A stretch of DNA of 64,000 nucleotides from Paenibacillus eucommiae (GTDB lineage Bacteria > Bacillota > Bacilli > Paenibacillales > NBRC-103111): the NCBI RefSeq assembly GCF_017874215.1, contig NZ_JAGGLB010000030.1:62001-126000 (forward strand), read 5' to 3'. This document shows positions 43,718 to 53,122 of this stretch, piece after piece. The first letter of the stretch is position 1. The number at the start of each line of letters is the position of its first letter. The position numbers and the translations under genes are program-made. The notes under the pieces are model-generated. The model was not told where the DNA came from, searched no databases, and was given only the letters and a program-made list of their open reading frames with translations.

Positions 43718-44503
43718 TTAGCGTATAGGCAGCCATTTCAGAACATCTTGGATTTTGGCATCCCAGTAATCCCATGAGTGGTTGCCTGGCCCCTCGTCAT
43801 AAAGCAAATCTAGCCCTGTTTGTTTACTAGCATCACGAAAAGACAGATTATCCTGATACAGGAAATCGTCAGTTCCACAGCATTGATAAAATTTAGGTGC
43901 AAGCTCCTTCGAATAATCGCCGCGCTTCAGAAGCCACAGCAAATCATCCTCTGTACCTGTAATGTCTGCATCTCCATAAATCAGTTCGAAAACACGTTTA
44001 AATGCACCCTCATTTGCTTGCCCCTTAATAAAAGAAACCATATCCAAAGCCCCAGACAAACTGGCAGCCGCAGCAAAGCGCTCTGGATGACGAAGCGCCC
44101 ACTTAAACGCCCCATATCCCCCCATCGACAAGCCTGCTACGAAGTTATCTTCACGGTCATCCGACAGCGGAAAAAAGGAACGGGCAATTGCCGGAAGCTC
44201 CTCACTTAGAAACGTCCAGTATCTATTTCCATAAACCATGTCACTGTAGAAACTATGATGAACGTTGGGCATCACAATCGCAAGGCCAAGATTTGCTGCA
44301 TAGCGTTCGATCGATGTCCGGCGTACCCAGGTCGTTTCATCATCCGAAAATCCGTGTAGTAAAAACAAGGTTGGATGCAGCTTCTGCTCTTTGCGCTGGC
44401 TGCTCATTCCAATCTGGGTAAGTGTTTGCTGCGGTAAAATAACGCTCATAGACGTGCTCATCATCAAAACATCAGAGTAAAAGTTACATTGAATTAAGGC
44501 CAT
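43718..44503 (-). CDS. esterase-D/FrmB-like serine esterase
   Basis: The ~261-residue alpha/beta hydrolase has L-L-H-G-F-S-D-D-E-T-T-W near residue 48 and the nucleophile elbow G-L-S-M-G-G with the Ser near residue 126, as in the putative esterase family that includes S-formylglutathione hydrolases and mycolyl-transferase-like proteins. The terminal E-G-P-G-N-H-S-W-D-Y-W carries the catalytic His. The ATG at 44503 is well spaced from GGAGGG, whereas the ATG at 44515 overlaps that site. It is cytoplasmic by sequence. The physiological substrate is unknown. Confidence 0.85.
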   Translation of the reverse strand: MALIQCNFYSDVLMMSTSMSVILPQQTLTQIGMSSQRKEQKLHPTLFLLHGFSDDETTWVRRTSIERYAANLGLAIVMPNVHHSFYSDMVYGNRYWTFLSEELPAIARSFFPLSDDREDNFVAGLSMGGYGAFKWALRHPERFAAAASLSGALDMVSFIKGQANEGAFKRVFELIYGDADITGTEDDLLWLLKRGDYSKELAPKFYQCCGTDDFLYQDNLSFRDASKQTGLDLLYDEGPGNHSWDYWDAKIQDVLKWLPIR

Positions 44504-44539
44504 AACTAGGGTCATCCCTCCAAAAGTTTATTAGCAAGA

Positions 44540-46786
44540 TTATTCAGCAAGCTCCAGCACACCCAGCTCCATACAAGTATCAAGCAACAGCGTCTTGACT
44601 CCAGCCTGAAAACGAATTTGGATGCGCTCCTCTTCGATTTGAACAACCTCACCCTTACCAAAGGCGCGATGCCTCACCATCGCTCCAGATTTTAATTCCG
44701 CCTTGTTGCGGATCGCATTGGGGTTATAGGTGATTACAATCTTCATTTTATCAGCTTTGCGATGCTTTGGCCTTTCTTCTTTCGAAGCTTGCTTGGGAGG
44801 TGACACAATCCTGCGAACCATAGAGAGAAACCGGGACTCTTTTACCTCTTCGCCATCCCGTTCTATATAAGTCAGCAGCTCCAGCTCTGTTTTGGCCCGT
44901 GTCATTCCCACATAAAATAAGCGGACTGCCTCCTCCAAATAGGACCGGTCACCATCAGCACTTTTTTCCAAATCAGTGTTAGCCGGAATAATGCCTTCAA
45001 TGAGATCAATCATAAAGACTCGCTGAAACTCCAGCCCTTTGGCACTATGAAGCGTTGAAAAGGTTACCGCATTGCCAGTCTTATTCGACTTCGAGCTTTT
45101 CATAACGGACTCTAAATACTTTAAGCGCTTCGCAAAAGATTCCATCGTTTCAAGCGTATTCGCGATTTCCTCCAGCGTATTCAGAATGCCTATCAGGTAA
45201 TCCTTTCTGAATCCAAATCTCTCGCTCATTTTGGCGATTGCTTTCTCATAGCCTAATTTGTGGCGAATCACCCGTATAGCATCGAGCGGCGGAATGTTCT
45301 TCATTTTCTGAAAGATCTCTTTGCAAGCCTGCAGCTGCTTAACCTGATAGTCCTGCAGTTCAACGTATTGAAGCAAATTGTCAAACACCGATTCATTATT
45401 TTGTATTTCCTTCAAGGCTGCCATCTGTTGTTTCGTAATATATCCGCTCAGCTTGGTATGAATTTGCTCCAGAAGATCCACCCGCTTGTCCGTAAAGGAC
45501 ATCCGCATAAAGTTCAAAATATCAGCAATCACCCAATGAGAGAAAAAACGATTGTCGGAATCCTTCATATAAAAAGGAATACCCGCCCGTTCAAATGCAT
45601 TCATAATACTTATCGAGGACGAATTATTCCGGTACAGCACCGCTATGTCACTCAGGTTCTCAACCGCCTGGATCTCTTCCACTAAATATGCAGCTTGATT
45701 CGGATAGCACACAAGATTCTTGATTTGGATTGGCTTCTGTGGAGGGTTGCTGGTGAACATGTTTTTGTCATAGCGATTTTTGTTCTTTTTGATAAATTGA
45801 TTGCTCGCATTCACTATGTCCTGGGAGGACCGGTAGTTCTGCTCCATAAAAAGCGTGACTGCATCCGGATACACTTTCCTGAAGTCCAGCAAATAGGCCG
45901 GTTCTGCGCCGCGCCAGCTGTAAATCGATTGGTCATCATCTGCGACGACGCATAAATTCCCATGCTCACTTACCAGCTTCTCGACAATGGCATGCTGGAC
46001 CATCGAGGTGTCCTGGCTCTCATCCGTTAACACATAATCATACCGCTGCTGATACTTGCGCAGAAGCTCCCGATCCTCACCCAAAACCTCATTGCCTATG
46101 GTCAGCATATCATCGTAATCTATCAACAGCTTATTCGAGCCCGACCGTTTAAAAGCCTCATACGCCCGCAAAACCTGCTCAGCCTCCGGCACATCACAAT
46201 CAACAAGTGACCATTGGTTTGGAGGCAGCATTTTGTTTTTGATGTAGCTGATATAGGTGGTAAGCTCCTCCATTTGATCATCCGTGATAGATTCGCCAAC
46301 GATCGTCTGAAACAATCTTCGCAAAATAAACTTCTTATGTAAAGGAGGATGCTCAGCATTAAAATCACCTTCCGCTCCCAAATCGACAGACCCTTCAATC
46401 AGTTGGAAGGCAGTACCCGTCTTGCGGAAATGCTCCCTCACAATCTCGAAAGAGAGGCTGTGAATGGTAGAAAAATCAACCGGCGGAAGCTCAGGAAAAA
46501 AGCGTTTGAAACGCTCACGCATATCCGCCGCTGAGGCCCGGCTGAAAGTCACGGCCTTGATGCGCTGCGGCGATGCTCCTTTTTCTTCGATCAAATAGCC
46601 TATTCGCATAATAAGCGTCGTCGTCTTGCCAGAGCCAGGAGATGCCAATAGAAGCAGTGCGCCCTCGGTTTGAAGAACAGCTTGCTTCTGAACTTGATTT
46701 AAGCTAACACCTAAAGCTGCTTCCTTCCTGCTAAAAAAATCTTCACTTGCTTTCATCTCCGACATTCCCTTTCGAATGGTTTCCAA
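44540..46786 (-). CDS. UvrD/PcrA-like superfamily 1 DNA helicase
   Basis: The ~740-residue protein has all SF1A motifs: Walker A A-S-P-G-S-G-K-T-T near 50, motif II with D-D-Q-S-I-Y-S-W-R-G near 280, T-L-H-S-A-K-G-L-E-F near 580, and V-G-M-T-R-A-K-T-E-L near 635. The C-terminus is a Tudor-like segment as in PcrA (H-R-A-F-G-K-G-E-V). It is a 3'-5' helicase in repair or replication. Three in-frame ATGs lie near the start (46786, 46765, 46756); the AAAGGGA site best supports the last. This is probably not the main pcrA, which usually sits beside ligA. Confidence 0.88.
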   Translation of the reverse strand: METIRKGMSEMKASEDFFSRKEAALGVSLNQVQKQAVLQTEGALLLLASPGSGKTTTLIMRIGYLIEEKGASPQRIKAVTFSRASAADMRERFKRFFPELPPVDFSTIHSLSFEIVREHFRKTGTAFQLIEGSVDLGAEGDFNAEHPPLHKKFILRRLFQTIVGESITDDQMEELTTYISYIKNKMLPPNQWSLVDCDVPEAEQVLRAYEAFKRSGSNKLLIDYDDMLTIGNEVLGEDRELLRKYQQRYDYVLTDESQDTSMVQHAIVEKLVSEHGNLCVVADDDQSIYSWRGAEPAYLLDFRKVYPDAVTLFMEQNYRSSQDIVNASNQFIKKNKNRYDKNMFTSNPPQKPIQIKNLVCYPNQAAYLVEEIQAVENLSDIAVLYRNNSSSISIMNAFERAGIPFYMKDSDNRFFSHWVIADILNFMRMSFTDKRVDLLEQIHTKLSGYITKQQMAALKEIQNNESVFDNLLQYVELQDYQVKQLQACKEIFQKMKNIPPLDAIRVIRHKLGYEKAIAKMSERFGFRKDYLIGILNTLEEIANTLETMESFAKRLKYLESVMKSSKSNKTGNAVTFSTLHSAKGLEFQRVFMIDLIEGIIPANTDLEKSADGDRSYLEEAVRLFYVGMTRAKTELELLTYIERDGEEVKESRFLSMVRRIVSPPKQASKEERPKHRKADKMKIVITYNPNAIRNKAELKSGAMVRHRAFGKGEVVQIEEERIQIRFQAGVKTLLLDTCMELGVLELAE

Positions 46787-47149
46787 TCGCCAAACACGGA
46801 ATGAATCATAGAGCCCATCCCTCCATCTGAAGTCATGTCTATGGTCACTGCATGCAGACCTTCCCCTCTTCCAGGGTCTATTACACTATTATGACTATCA
46901 TAATCTATTTTAATACTTTCTGGTATTGTTCAAAAATAATGCATCTTTAAGCATAGAAAAAGATAAAGAAATTATTCGGTAAAAGAGTATGCGTATATTA
47001 GGCATGGGACATAAGCGTTGATTGCAGGATTCTCCATTACTGACGGCGAAGTAACAGCCGAATGCGGAGATACGCGAACAGCCAATTATTTGCTAGCCTT
47101 TATGGAAACGTTAGTGGTCAAGTACAAGGCTTGCAGAAAGGAGCTTGAC
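46787..47149. other. 363-bp region before the immunity gene
   Basis: The region is AT-rich and holds a 17-bp inverted repeat ATTATGA-CTA-TCATAAT at 46888-46904. An in-frame TTG-initiated extension (47018-47149) of the immunity gene has no ribosome site and is not immunity-like, so I leave it out. No toxin remnant is recognisable. Confidence 0.4.
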
Positions 47150-47398
47150 ATGGAGCGTTTAACAAGAACACAAATTCTCGATTTGGTGACAAGGCTTTGC
47201 AATGGGGAGGGGAGCGAAGAGGAGGCGGATGAATGGATTGAAATGCTTCAGCGGAACGTCCCTCATCCAGAAGTAAGCAGCCTTATCTTTTGGCCGGAGG
47301 AGGAACTGACACCGGAAGAAATTGTTGAGCAAGCGTTCAATTATAAACCGATAGCTCTTAAGCCTCCTTATCCAAGTGGAGAGGATCCGAGGGAATAA
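47150..47398 (+). CDS. nuclease-bacteriocin immunity protein (colicin E/pyocin S type)
   Basis: The 82-residue acidic protein has the family layout: L-T-R-x-Q-I-L-D-L-V near residue 4, E-E-E-A-D-E-W-I near 25, and the binding segment V-P-H-P-E-V-S-S-L-I-F-W-P near 37-50. Family members neutralise HNH-type nuclease bacteriocins by binding next to the active site. GAAAGGAG precedes ATG 47150. No nuclease-toxin gene is adjacent, so it is an orphan immunity gene here. It may protect against toxins of competing strains or have lost its partner. Confidence 0.8.
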   Translation: MERLTRTQILDLVTRLCNGEGSEEEADEWIEMLQRNVPHPEVSSLIFWPEEELTPEEIVEQAFNYKPIALKPPYPSGEDPRE

Positions 47399-47601
47399 AT
47401 TGCAGGGAGTTATTGCCTCTACAGGCGGCGGGATGAATCGTTGCCTTCTTCGTGAAACTCCAGCCCACTTTGCGTGCAATCATATCTCGGCTCAAGTGTG
47501 GAACGGCTGTCTGGGCATCGCCCGAGCCTACGGGATAGTGCACAGATAGAAAATGAGAGCTTCACATAAGAAGCTCTCACCACAAACGCTTTGCATCCCC
47601 T
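47399..47601. other. intergenic region with weak repeat-family similarity
   Basis: The segment around 47495-47570 (AACGGCTGTCTG ... CTACGGGATAGTG ... AGAAAATGAGAGCTTC) loosely resembles the right end of the mosaic repeats. The palindromes and hairpin are absent. A GAGAGCTTC/GAAGCTCTC inverted repeat (47558-47578) lies at the 3' end and may terminate transcription. Confidence 0.3.
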
Positions 47602-48144
47602 TTAAACCTTCAGAATTTTCCGCAGAAAAACATTTCCTTCCAGCCTTGGACCATATACATCCGGAAGTGTTGCTACGGGTATGAATCCATTTTTTCCGTA
47701 AAACGCGATAACATCATAATCCTCTGCATAAGTCATCATAAACAAGCAGTATACACCTCGATTTCTGGCATAATCCTCTGCGTGCTTGAGCAAGATGGAA
47801 CCAATCCCTTGTCTCCTGTGGTTTTTATTCACGCCAATTTGAAGCACTTCGGCTCGAGCTCCTAACGCTTCAATTCCTTCCGGGGCTTCTTCATGTAAAA
47901 TCGTAACAATCCCAAGTATATGCCCATGAATTGGATCATGACAGGCAAAGAACTTCGCCCCTCTGGCATAAAAAGAGCTTATTCGTCTCCGAAGCCATTG
48001 CTCGTGATTAGGATTTCCCCTATTTAAATGAACATGCTCAATCTCAGCGATAATGTCCAAGTAAGGCTCGATGTCTGCCTCGCTAATGATCCTTATACTA
48101 TTCAATATTAAAGCATCCTTTTCAAAATCAATATTATCCTGCAT
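47602..48144 (-). CDS. GNAT-family N-acetyltransferase
   Basis: The 180-residue protein has the GNAT fold. The acetyl-CoA-binding segment is V-L-Q-I-G-V followed by H-R-R-Q-G-I-G-S-I-L-L near residues 103-122, and F-Y-G-K-N-G-F near 152 completes the fold. An acceptor substrate cannot be assigned. It stands between the immunity gene and the 15-residue-repeat protein; no functional link to either is evident. Confidence 0.85.
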   Translation of the reverse strand: MQDNIDFEKDALILNSIRIISEADIEPYLDIIAEIEHVHLNRGNPNHEQWLRRRISSFYARGAKFFACHDPIHGHILGIVTILHEEAPEGIEALGARAEVLQIGVNKNHRRQGIGSILLKHAEDYARNRGVYCLFMMTYAEDYDVIAFYGKNGFIPVATLPDVYGPRLEGNVFLRKILKV

Positions 48145-48235
48145 TAGCTGTAAACACTCCGTCTCATTTTAAAATATAAATGTATAAAAAATTAAAATAT
48201 TAAAATATTAAAAGGACAACAAAGCACAAAAAAAA

Positions 48236-48262
48236 GCGGACTGCCCCAAATAGGCACTCCGC
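48236..48262 (-). terminator. terminator of the repeat-protein gene
   Basis: GCGGAGTGCC and GGCAGTCCGC arms form a 10-bp hairpin with one G-T pair, followed on the minus strand by T8. It lies between the 48485-49828 gene and the acetyltransferase. The rest of the 48145-48484 gap is AT-rich without a gene. Confidence 0.85.
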
Positions 48263-48484
48263 AGGTATCTGAACCGCCAAGTACTTGTAATGGGTCGAAA
48301 AGACACACTTATCCCGTTATACAAAAACAGAAATTTTGTGCGGCTTCAGATCTACATTACAAGGACGTTGGCATAAAGTATAAATTCCCCTTCCGATATA
48401 ACTCCCCTTACTGTATCATCGTTTGGACTCAGATGTAAACTTTTTCCTTATCACTTGGTTAGACTTTTTGGATTTCTTAGGCTC

Positions 48485-49828
48485 TTAGATTTTTTTCCAC
48501 GGCTCTGTAGATAAACGCTTCGCATAAATACTCAGCTTGATATACTTCTCAAGTTCCTTCAGCTCCGATACCTGCATGATGCAGTTCGTGAAGCTGGTTT
48601 TATAAGTGCTTAAGGCGACTGAGATTGCAGCAGGTATCGCTGCTCCCAATGACGCACTGCTTGCTGCCAAGGACTGAGCGAAAGCAATTCCGGCTGCTTG
48701 ACTGGCTTTATTCTGACAATTTTCCAGCTGCCGTTTGGCATAATCCTCAATGCTTCGGGGATGGCACAAACGTGCTATTACACTAAATTTAGACTTCTTC
48801 ATAAAGATGCATACACCTGTGGAACATAGCTCTGCCTTGAATTCAGGAACACCTCCTACTGTAGTCATAGGGTATTCGGAAGCTATCGAATCGGCTGTCT
48901 CCGGGCATGGAGAACCGATCTGCAGAGGCAGCGAATAATCACCAACATCCAGCTTGGTCGGCAAACTAAATTTAGGAAAGTCGATTTCGTCTGCCACTTT
49001 TTTCTGCCAAACCTTGATCTGCTTCTGCGCCTCCTGCTTCGCCTTCTCTGCTAGCTTCGCCGCTTCCAGCGCTGCCTGCTGCTTCGCCTTCTCCGCTAGC
49101 TTCGCCGCTTCCAGCGCTGCCTGCTGCTTCGCCTTCTCCGCAAGCTTCGCTGCTGCCTGCGCTGCCTCCTGCTTCGCCTTCTCCGCAAGCTTCGCCGCTT
49201 CCAGCGCTGCCTGCTGCTTCGCCTTCTCCGCTAGCTTCGCCGCTGCCTGCGCTGCCTCCTGCTTCGCCTTCTCCGCTAGCTTCGCTGCTGCCTGCGCTGC
49301 CTCCTGCTTCGCTTTCTCGGCTGCTTTCGCGGCCGCCTTTGCCGCTTCTTGCTTCGCCTTCTCTGCGGCCTTCGCTGCTGCCTTAGCCGCTTCTTGCTTC
49401 GCTTTCTCCGCTGCTTTCGCGGCTTCCTTCTTCGCCTTTTCGGCCAGCTTCTTCGCCTCATCCTCTGCCTTTTTCTTCAAATCCGGCAGCGGGTTCTTGA
49501 CCTTGAAATTCGGCCAAAATCGCGTATCCTCCATGTATCCCTGCTGCGTGCTATGCTGTGCCCCATATAGCGTGCCATATTGCCCCGGCGGCTGTTCGCC
49601 TCCCTCGGTTATTGTTCCAACCGGCTGATGCACATAGGACTGGTACCCGAAGTAGGGAGACCATGGAGCCGGATACACTCGAGGAGGCTGTGGTGAATAA
49701 ACCGGATAGGCTAAATAGGAATAAGGTACAGGCATGGATAGCGGCACTGGGTAATAAGCGCGGTAAGCGAAATAAGGATATTGGTAACCATTTAAACCTT
49801 GAAAATGCGAATGATACACAGAGTTCAT
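48485..49828 (-). CDS. Tyr/Pro-rich protein with 15-residue Ala/Lys/Gln coiled-coil repeats
   Basis: The 447-residue protein has three parts. Residues 1-100 are Tyr/Pro-rich (spore-coat-like composition). Residues about 118-270 consist of roughly ten 15-residue units of the form E-K-A-K-Q-E-A-A-x-A-A-A-K-A-A, coded by 45-bp DNA repeats and strongly helical. Residues 270-447 hold four or more Cys and a small hydrophobic Ala/Ser segment (A-A-G-I-A-F-A-Q-S-L-A-A-S) near 370. There is no signal peptide. The repeat resembles TolA/IgA-protease linkers only in composition. A spore or surface structural role is plausible, but I do not recognise the family. Confidence 0.7.
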   Translation of the reverse strand: MNSVYHSHFQGLNGYQYPYFAYRAYYPVPLSMPVPYSYLAYPVYSPQPPRVYPAPWSPYFGYQSYVHQPVGTITEGGEQPPGQYGTLYGAQHSTQQGYMEDTRFWPNFKVKNPLPDLKKKAEDEAKKLAEKAKKEAAKAAEKAKQEAAKAAAKAAEKAKQEAAKAAAKAAEKAKQEAAQAAAKLAEKAKQEAAQAAAKLAEKAKQQAALEAAKLAEKAKQEAAQAAAKLAEKAKQQAALEAAKLAEKAKQQAALEAAKLAEKAKQEAQKQIKVWQKKVADEIDFPKFSLPTKLDVGDYSLPLQIGSPCPETADSIASEYPMTTVGGVPEFKAELCSTGVCIFMKKSKFSVIARLCHPRSIEDYAKRQLENCQNKASQAAGIAFAQSLAASSASLGAAIPAAISVALSTYKTSFTNCIMQVSELKELEKYIKLSIYAKRLSTEPWKKI

Positions 49829-50113
49829 GCAAGGAAACCTCCCGAATTTACAGACCTTTTTCTTATCCTACAGGATATGTGCCTATATGAATTTGGTGAT
49901 TTATCACCTTCCCCCTTTTGCTTGCTTATGTTATATAACTTATGATATATTTTAGTTAAGTAAACTTAACTTTATAATAAATTAATATGTTAATGCGATT
50001 GAATCATTTTATTTTGAACATTAACGATCACCACTGCACTTTTTCACTATCAAAACTAGCACTTGAATATGCAAACTGTTCGCAACACAAAAAATGCTTA
50101 GGAGTGGGTTCTA

Positions 50114-51472
50114 ATGACAACAAAGCAGCAGCAATTCCAACAATTCTTCCATACTTTAGCTGAAAAAGAACACATCTACGGTGCCGTATTAGTGGCAGAC
50201 AAGGGAGAAGTGATTTATAAAGCAGCGTTCGGCTGTGCTGACCTGTCATCTGGGCGAAAATTAACGACTAACTCCGTATTCGAGCTCGCTTCTTTATCCA
50301 AACCGTTTACCGCTATAGGGGTTATTCTTCTAGAGGAGCAAGGCAAGCTGCAATACGATGATCTTATTGAGCGTTGGCTGCCCGAGCTGCCTTATCCTGG
50401 CATAACCGTCCGTCATTTGCTCTGCCATACCTCCGGCCTGCCCGACTATATGGCACTCTTCTTCGAGCACTGGGATCGGTCGCAGATTGCAACGAATCAG
50501 GATGTATTGCAGATGCTCATCAAGTATCATCCACCTGTTCACTTCCAGCCCAATGATAGCTGGCTTTACAGCAATACTGGCTATGTGCTGCTAGCTCTAC
50601 TTATAGAGCGAATCACAGGACAAACCTTTCCCCAATATATGCAAGAAAACATCTTCCAACCGCTCGGCATGAAAGACACCAGAGTATATAACAGAAGGTA
50701 CCGCAGCGAGCAGATTCCGGACTATGCTTATGGATACGTCTATGATGTGCATGCTGGAAAGCTCGAGCTCCCCGACCTGGTGGAGGAGACAAAATATGTT
50801 ACATTTCTCGACGGCATTCAGGGAGATGGCACCGTAAACTCCACCTTGGACGATTTATTCAAATTTGACAGGGCTTTGTATACACATGAATTTCTTAGCA
50901 AGGCTTCACTGGAGCAAGCATTTACACCTGCAAGAATGAACAACGATGAAACCTTTGATTACGGCTTTGGCTGGATACTGTACAACACAGAAGAAGCTGG
51001 CAGGGAAGTGAGTCATAGCGGGGGATGGCCAGGGTATGCGAGTACGCTGTTTCGTTATATTGATCATGATCAAACGATCATATTTCTGAGGAACAAGGAA
51101 CAGGAGGTCGAGTTCGAGCAAGCGACTATTGAGGCCATAAAGCATATTTTGTTCGAACAGCCCTATGTTGTCCCGGAGCGGCCGCCGCTGAAGGAAGCCT
51201 TGGCTTTAGATCCTGTTATTTATGAGAGGTATGTGGGCACTTACCGTTTTGAAAGCAATTCTGATATCTTCGCCAATATAACTATAGAGGAAGAGCGGCT
51301 TTTTATGCAGTTGACAGGTCAGGTTAGACTGGAGCTTCATCCTTCGGCTGAAACCATATTTTTTCTGCGTTCCCTTCCTGTAGAGGTCGTGTTTACTATG
51401 GAGCATCCAGATAAAGCAAACATGCTGACCATCATTCAGGAAGGATCGCAGGAGCAGGCACAGCGGATTTGA
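50114..51472 (+). CDS. serine hydrolase, beta-lactamase class C/PBP4* family
   Basis: The 452-residue protein has the penicillin-binding fold: the S-x-x-K motif at S60-K63 (A-S-L-S-K-P-F), Y-S-N near residue 152, and H-S-G-G-W near 306 in place of K-T-G. No signal peptide is seen, so it is cytosolic. The C-terminal ~100 residues form the extra beta domain found in many of these esterase/peptidase-like proteins. Activity against antibiotics is not implied by the fold alone. The start at ATG 50114 has GGAGTG upstream. Confidence 0.85.
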   Translation: MTTKQQQFQQFFHTLAEKEHIYGAVLVADKGEVIYKAAFGCADLSSGRKLTTNSVFELASLSKPFTAIGVILLEEQGKLQYDDLIERWLPELPYPGITVRHLLCHTSGLPDYMALFFEHWDRSQIATNQDVLQMLIKYHPPVHFQPNDSWLYSNTGYVLLALLIERITGQTFPQYMQENIFQPLGMKDTRVYNRRYRSEQIPDYAYGYVYDVHAGKLELPDLVEETKYVTFLDGIQGDGTVNSTLDDLFKFDRALYTHEFLSKASLEQAFTPARMNNDETFDYGFGWILYNTEEAGREVSHSGGWPGYASTLFRYIDHDQTIIFLRNKEQEVEFEQATIEAIKHILFEQPYVVPERPPLKEALALDPVIYERYVGTYRFESNSDIFANITIEEERLFMQLTGQVRLELHPSAETIFFLRSLPVEVVFTMEHPDKANMLTIIQEGSQEQAQRI

Positions 51473-51492
51473 CGAAACTGACGGGAATTCAG

Positions 51493-52950
51493 CTAGGAAA
51501 TGACCTCTTTGCGTACTTCTTTACGGGATTCTCTCAATAAAAAGGTCAAAGGCACAGCAAGCACACATATGATCGTTGCAATCATAAAAACATCCTGAAC
51601 CCCCAATATCATGCCTTGTGATTTCACCAGCTGAGTCACCGCCGCGCTACCTTCACTAAGCTCTTTCTGATGGGTCAAAGATCTTGCCGCCAGCACAGAG
51701 CTGAAAATACCGATAGATAACGCTCCTGTTGCTTGACGCACCCAGTTCATCACTGAGGACGCATGGCCTGAATTTTCTTTTGGAATAGCAGACATTCCCG
51801 CATTTGTAACCGGCATAAAAGCTAGGGCAATCCCCACGTAACGGAACGTCATCCAGGCAGCAACATAAAGATGAGTAGCAACCAAGGTGATATGACTCAG
51901 CTCCCAAGTCGAGATGACTAACAGCATTATACCGCTTAAAATCAACCAAAAAGGTCCCACTCTCGTATACAATTTGCCGACAACTGGAGATAATAAGGCC
52001 ATCACCAAAGAGCCCGGCAGTAAAACCAACGCTGTATCTAAAGCTGTGGAGTGCTGAATATCCTGCAAATAAATTGGAATTAAAAAAGTACCCGAATACA
52101 AAGAAGCCGTAATGATACAGTTGACAATCAGGCTGTACGTATATCGTTTTTTCTGAAACACTCTCAAATTAAGCAGCGGCTCCTTGACCGAAAGCTCTCT
52201 CCGGATAAAATATACCAAGGCCAGCATACCGGCAGCCAGAAACATGAGAGTTTTCCCAGAGGTCCACCCCCAGCTATTACCTTGACTAAAAGCGAGTATC
52301 AATGAAGAGCTGCTTACAAGCACCGTTATAAAACCTCGTAAATCAAATATTTTCGACTGGCTTATCCTTTGAAAAGGAATGCATTTAAGCGCAACCGCGA
52401 TAGCAATGAGACCGATAGGCAGATTAAGAATAAACAACGATCTCCAGCCGAAGTATTCAGTGAGCCAGCCCCCCAGGGTTGGCCCAAAGGCTGGGGCTAG
52501 CATCGAAGAAAGACTCCATAAGCTTAGGGCGAAAGCCTGTTTATCTTTTTCAATAAATTGATAGATCATCGTCATCGTAGTCGGAATAATTAAACCGCTG
52601 AAGACTCCCTGCAGGATCCGAAAAACAATCAAGGATTCAATATTCCAGGCAATAACACATAAGCCAGAAAACAGAGTAAAGCCAGATAAAGCAAATACAT
52701 ATAACCGTTTATAGCTCCACTTGTCACCAAAATAGCCAACGGTCGGAGCCACCACACCTGTAGCCAGCAAAAAGCCCGTTATCAGCCACTGCACAGTGCT
52801 TATCTCCGCATGAAAGTCTGTCATAAATATCGGAAAAGCCACATTAATCGTTGTGGAACTCAAAATAGACATAAAATTCCCAAAAAAAATAGCCATAATA
52901 ATGAGCCAAAAGGATGAATTGGATGAACTTCGTGCTGCACGGATATTCAC
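51493..52950 (-). CDS. DHA2-family drug:H+ antiporter (EmrB/QacA, 14 TM)
   Basis: The ~485-residue protein has 14 predicted membrane helices. Motif C-like A-P-A-F-G-P-T-L-G-G near 150 and a loop 2-3 G-D-K-W-S-Y-K-R segment near 75 mark an MFS multidrug exporter. I start at GTG 52950, 6 nt behind AAGGTGGAGG; the ORF extension to 53148 would run through the operator region. It is divergent from a MarR gene, with two perfect 13-bp palindromes between them, so MarR repression is likely. Substrates are unknown. Confidence 0.88.
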   Translation of the reverse strand: MNIRAARSSSNSSFWLIIMAIFFGNFMSILSSTTINVAFPIFMTDFHAEISTVQWLITGFLLATGVVAPTVGYFGDKWSYKRLYVFALSGFTLFSGLCVIAWNIESLIVFRILQGVFSGLIIPTTMTMIYQFIEKDKQAFALSLWSLSSMLAPAFGPTLGGWLTEYFGWRSLFILNLPIGLIAIAVALKCIPFQRISQSKIFDLRGFITVLVSSSSLILAFSQGNSWGWTSGKTLMFLAAGMLALVYFIRRELSVKEPLLNLRVFQKKRYTYSLIVNCIITASLYSGTFLIPIYLQDIQHSTALDTALVLLPGSLVMALLSPVVGKLYTRVGPFWLILSGIMLLVISTWELSHITLVATHLYVAAWMTFRYVGIALAFMPVTNAGMSAIPKENSGHASSVMNWVRQATGALSIGIFSSVLAARSLTHQKELSEGSAAVTQLVKSQGMILGVQDVFMIATIICVLAVPLTFLLRESRKEVRKEVIS

Positions 52951-52986
52951 TTTTTCCTCCACCTTTATAAATGGGTTTATTTGTTT

Positions 52987-53033
52987 ATAGTTGTATGATA
53001 CAATCAACTTGTTTAATTGTATCATACAACTAT
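52987..53033. promoter_or_regulatory. twin MarR operators
   Basis: ATAGTTGTATGATACAAT (52987-53004) and its exact complement (53016-53033) flank an 11-bp spacer. Each arm also contains a 13-bp palindrome, TTGTAT-G/C-ATACAA. Two operators at centres 29 bp apart lie between the exporter and MarR genes. Confidence 0.8.
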
Positions 53034-53122
53034 CTCCCCAAAAGTCAATACGGGAAAAGGTCCACTCATTTCCTATGTTCATTTTTATGTGCAGAAAATA
53101 AGCAAAAGGGGCCATTAAAACC

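Noticed and set aside
46888..46904. Fur-type box before the helicase gene
   Set aside because: The inverted repeat is ATTATGA-CTA-TCATAAT, which has a different centre and arms from the 7-1-7 Fur consensus.
47018..47149. N-terminal extension of the immunity gene from a TTG
   Set aside because: No ribosome site at the TTG and no family similarity; the ATG at 47150 has GAAAGGAG and begins at the conserved L-T-R segment.
48954..49628. 224-aa Ala/Phe/Ser-rich plus-strand ORF
   Set aside because: It is the antisense shadow of the 15-residue repeats of the 48485-49828 gene; no start signal and highly repetitive composition.
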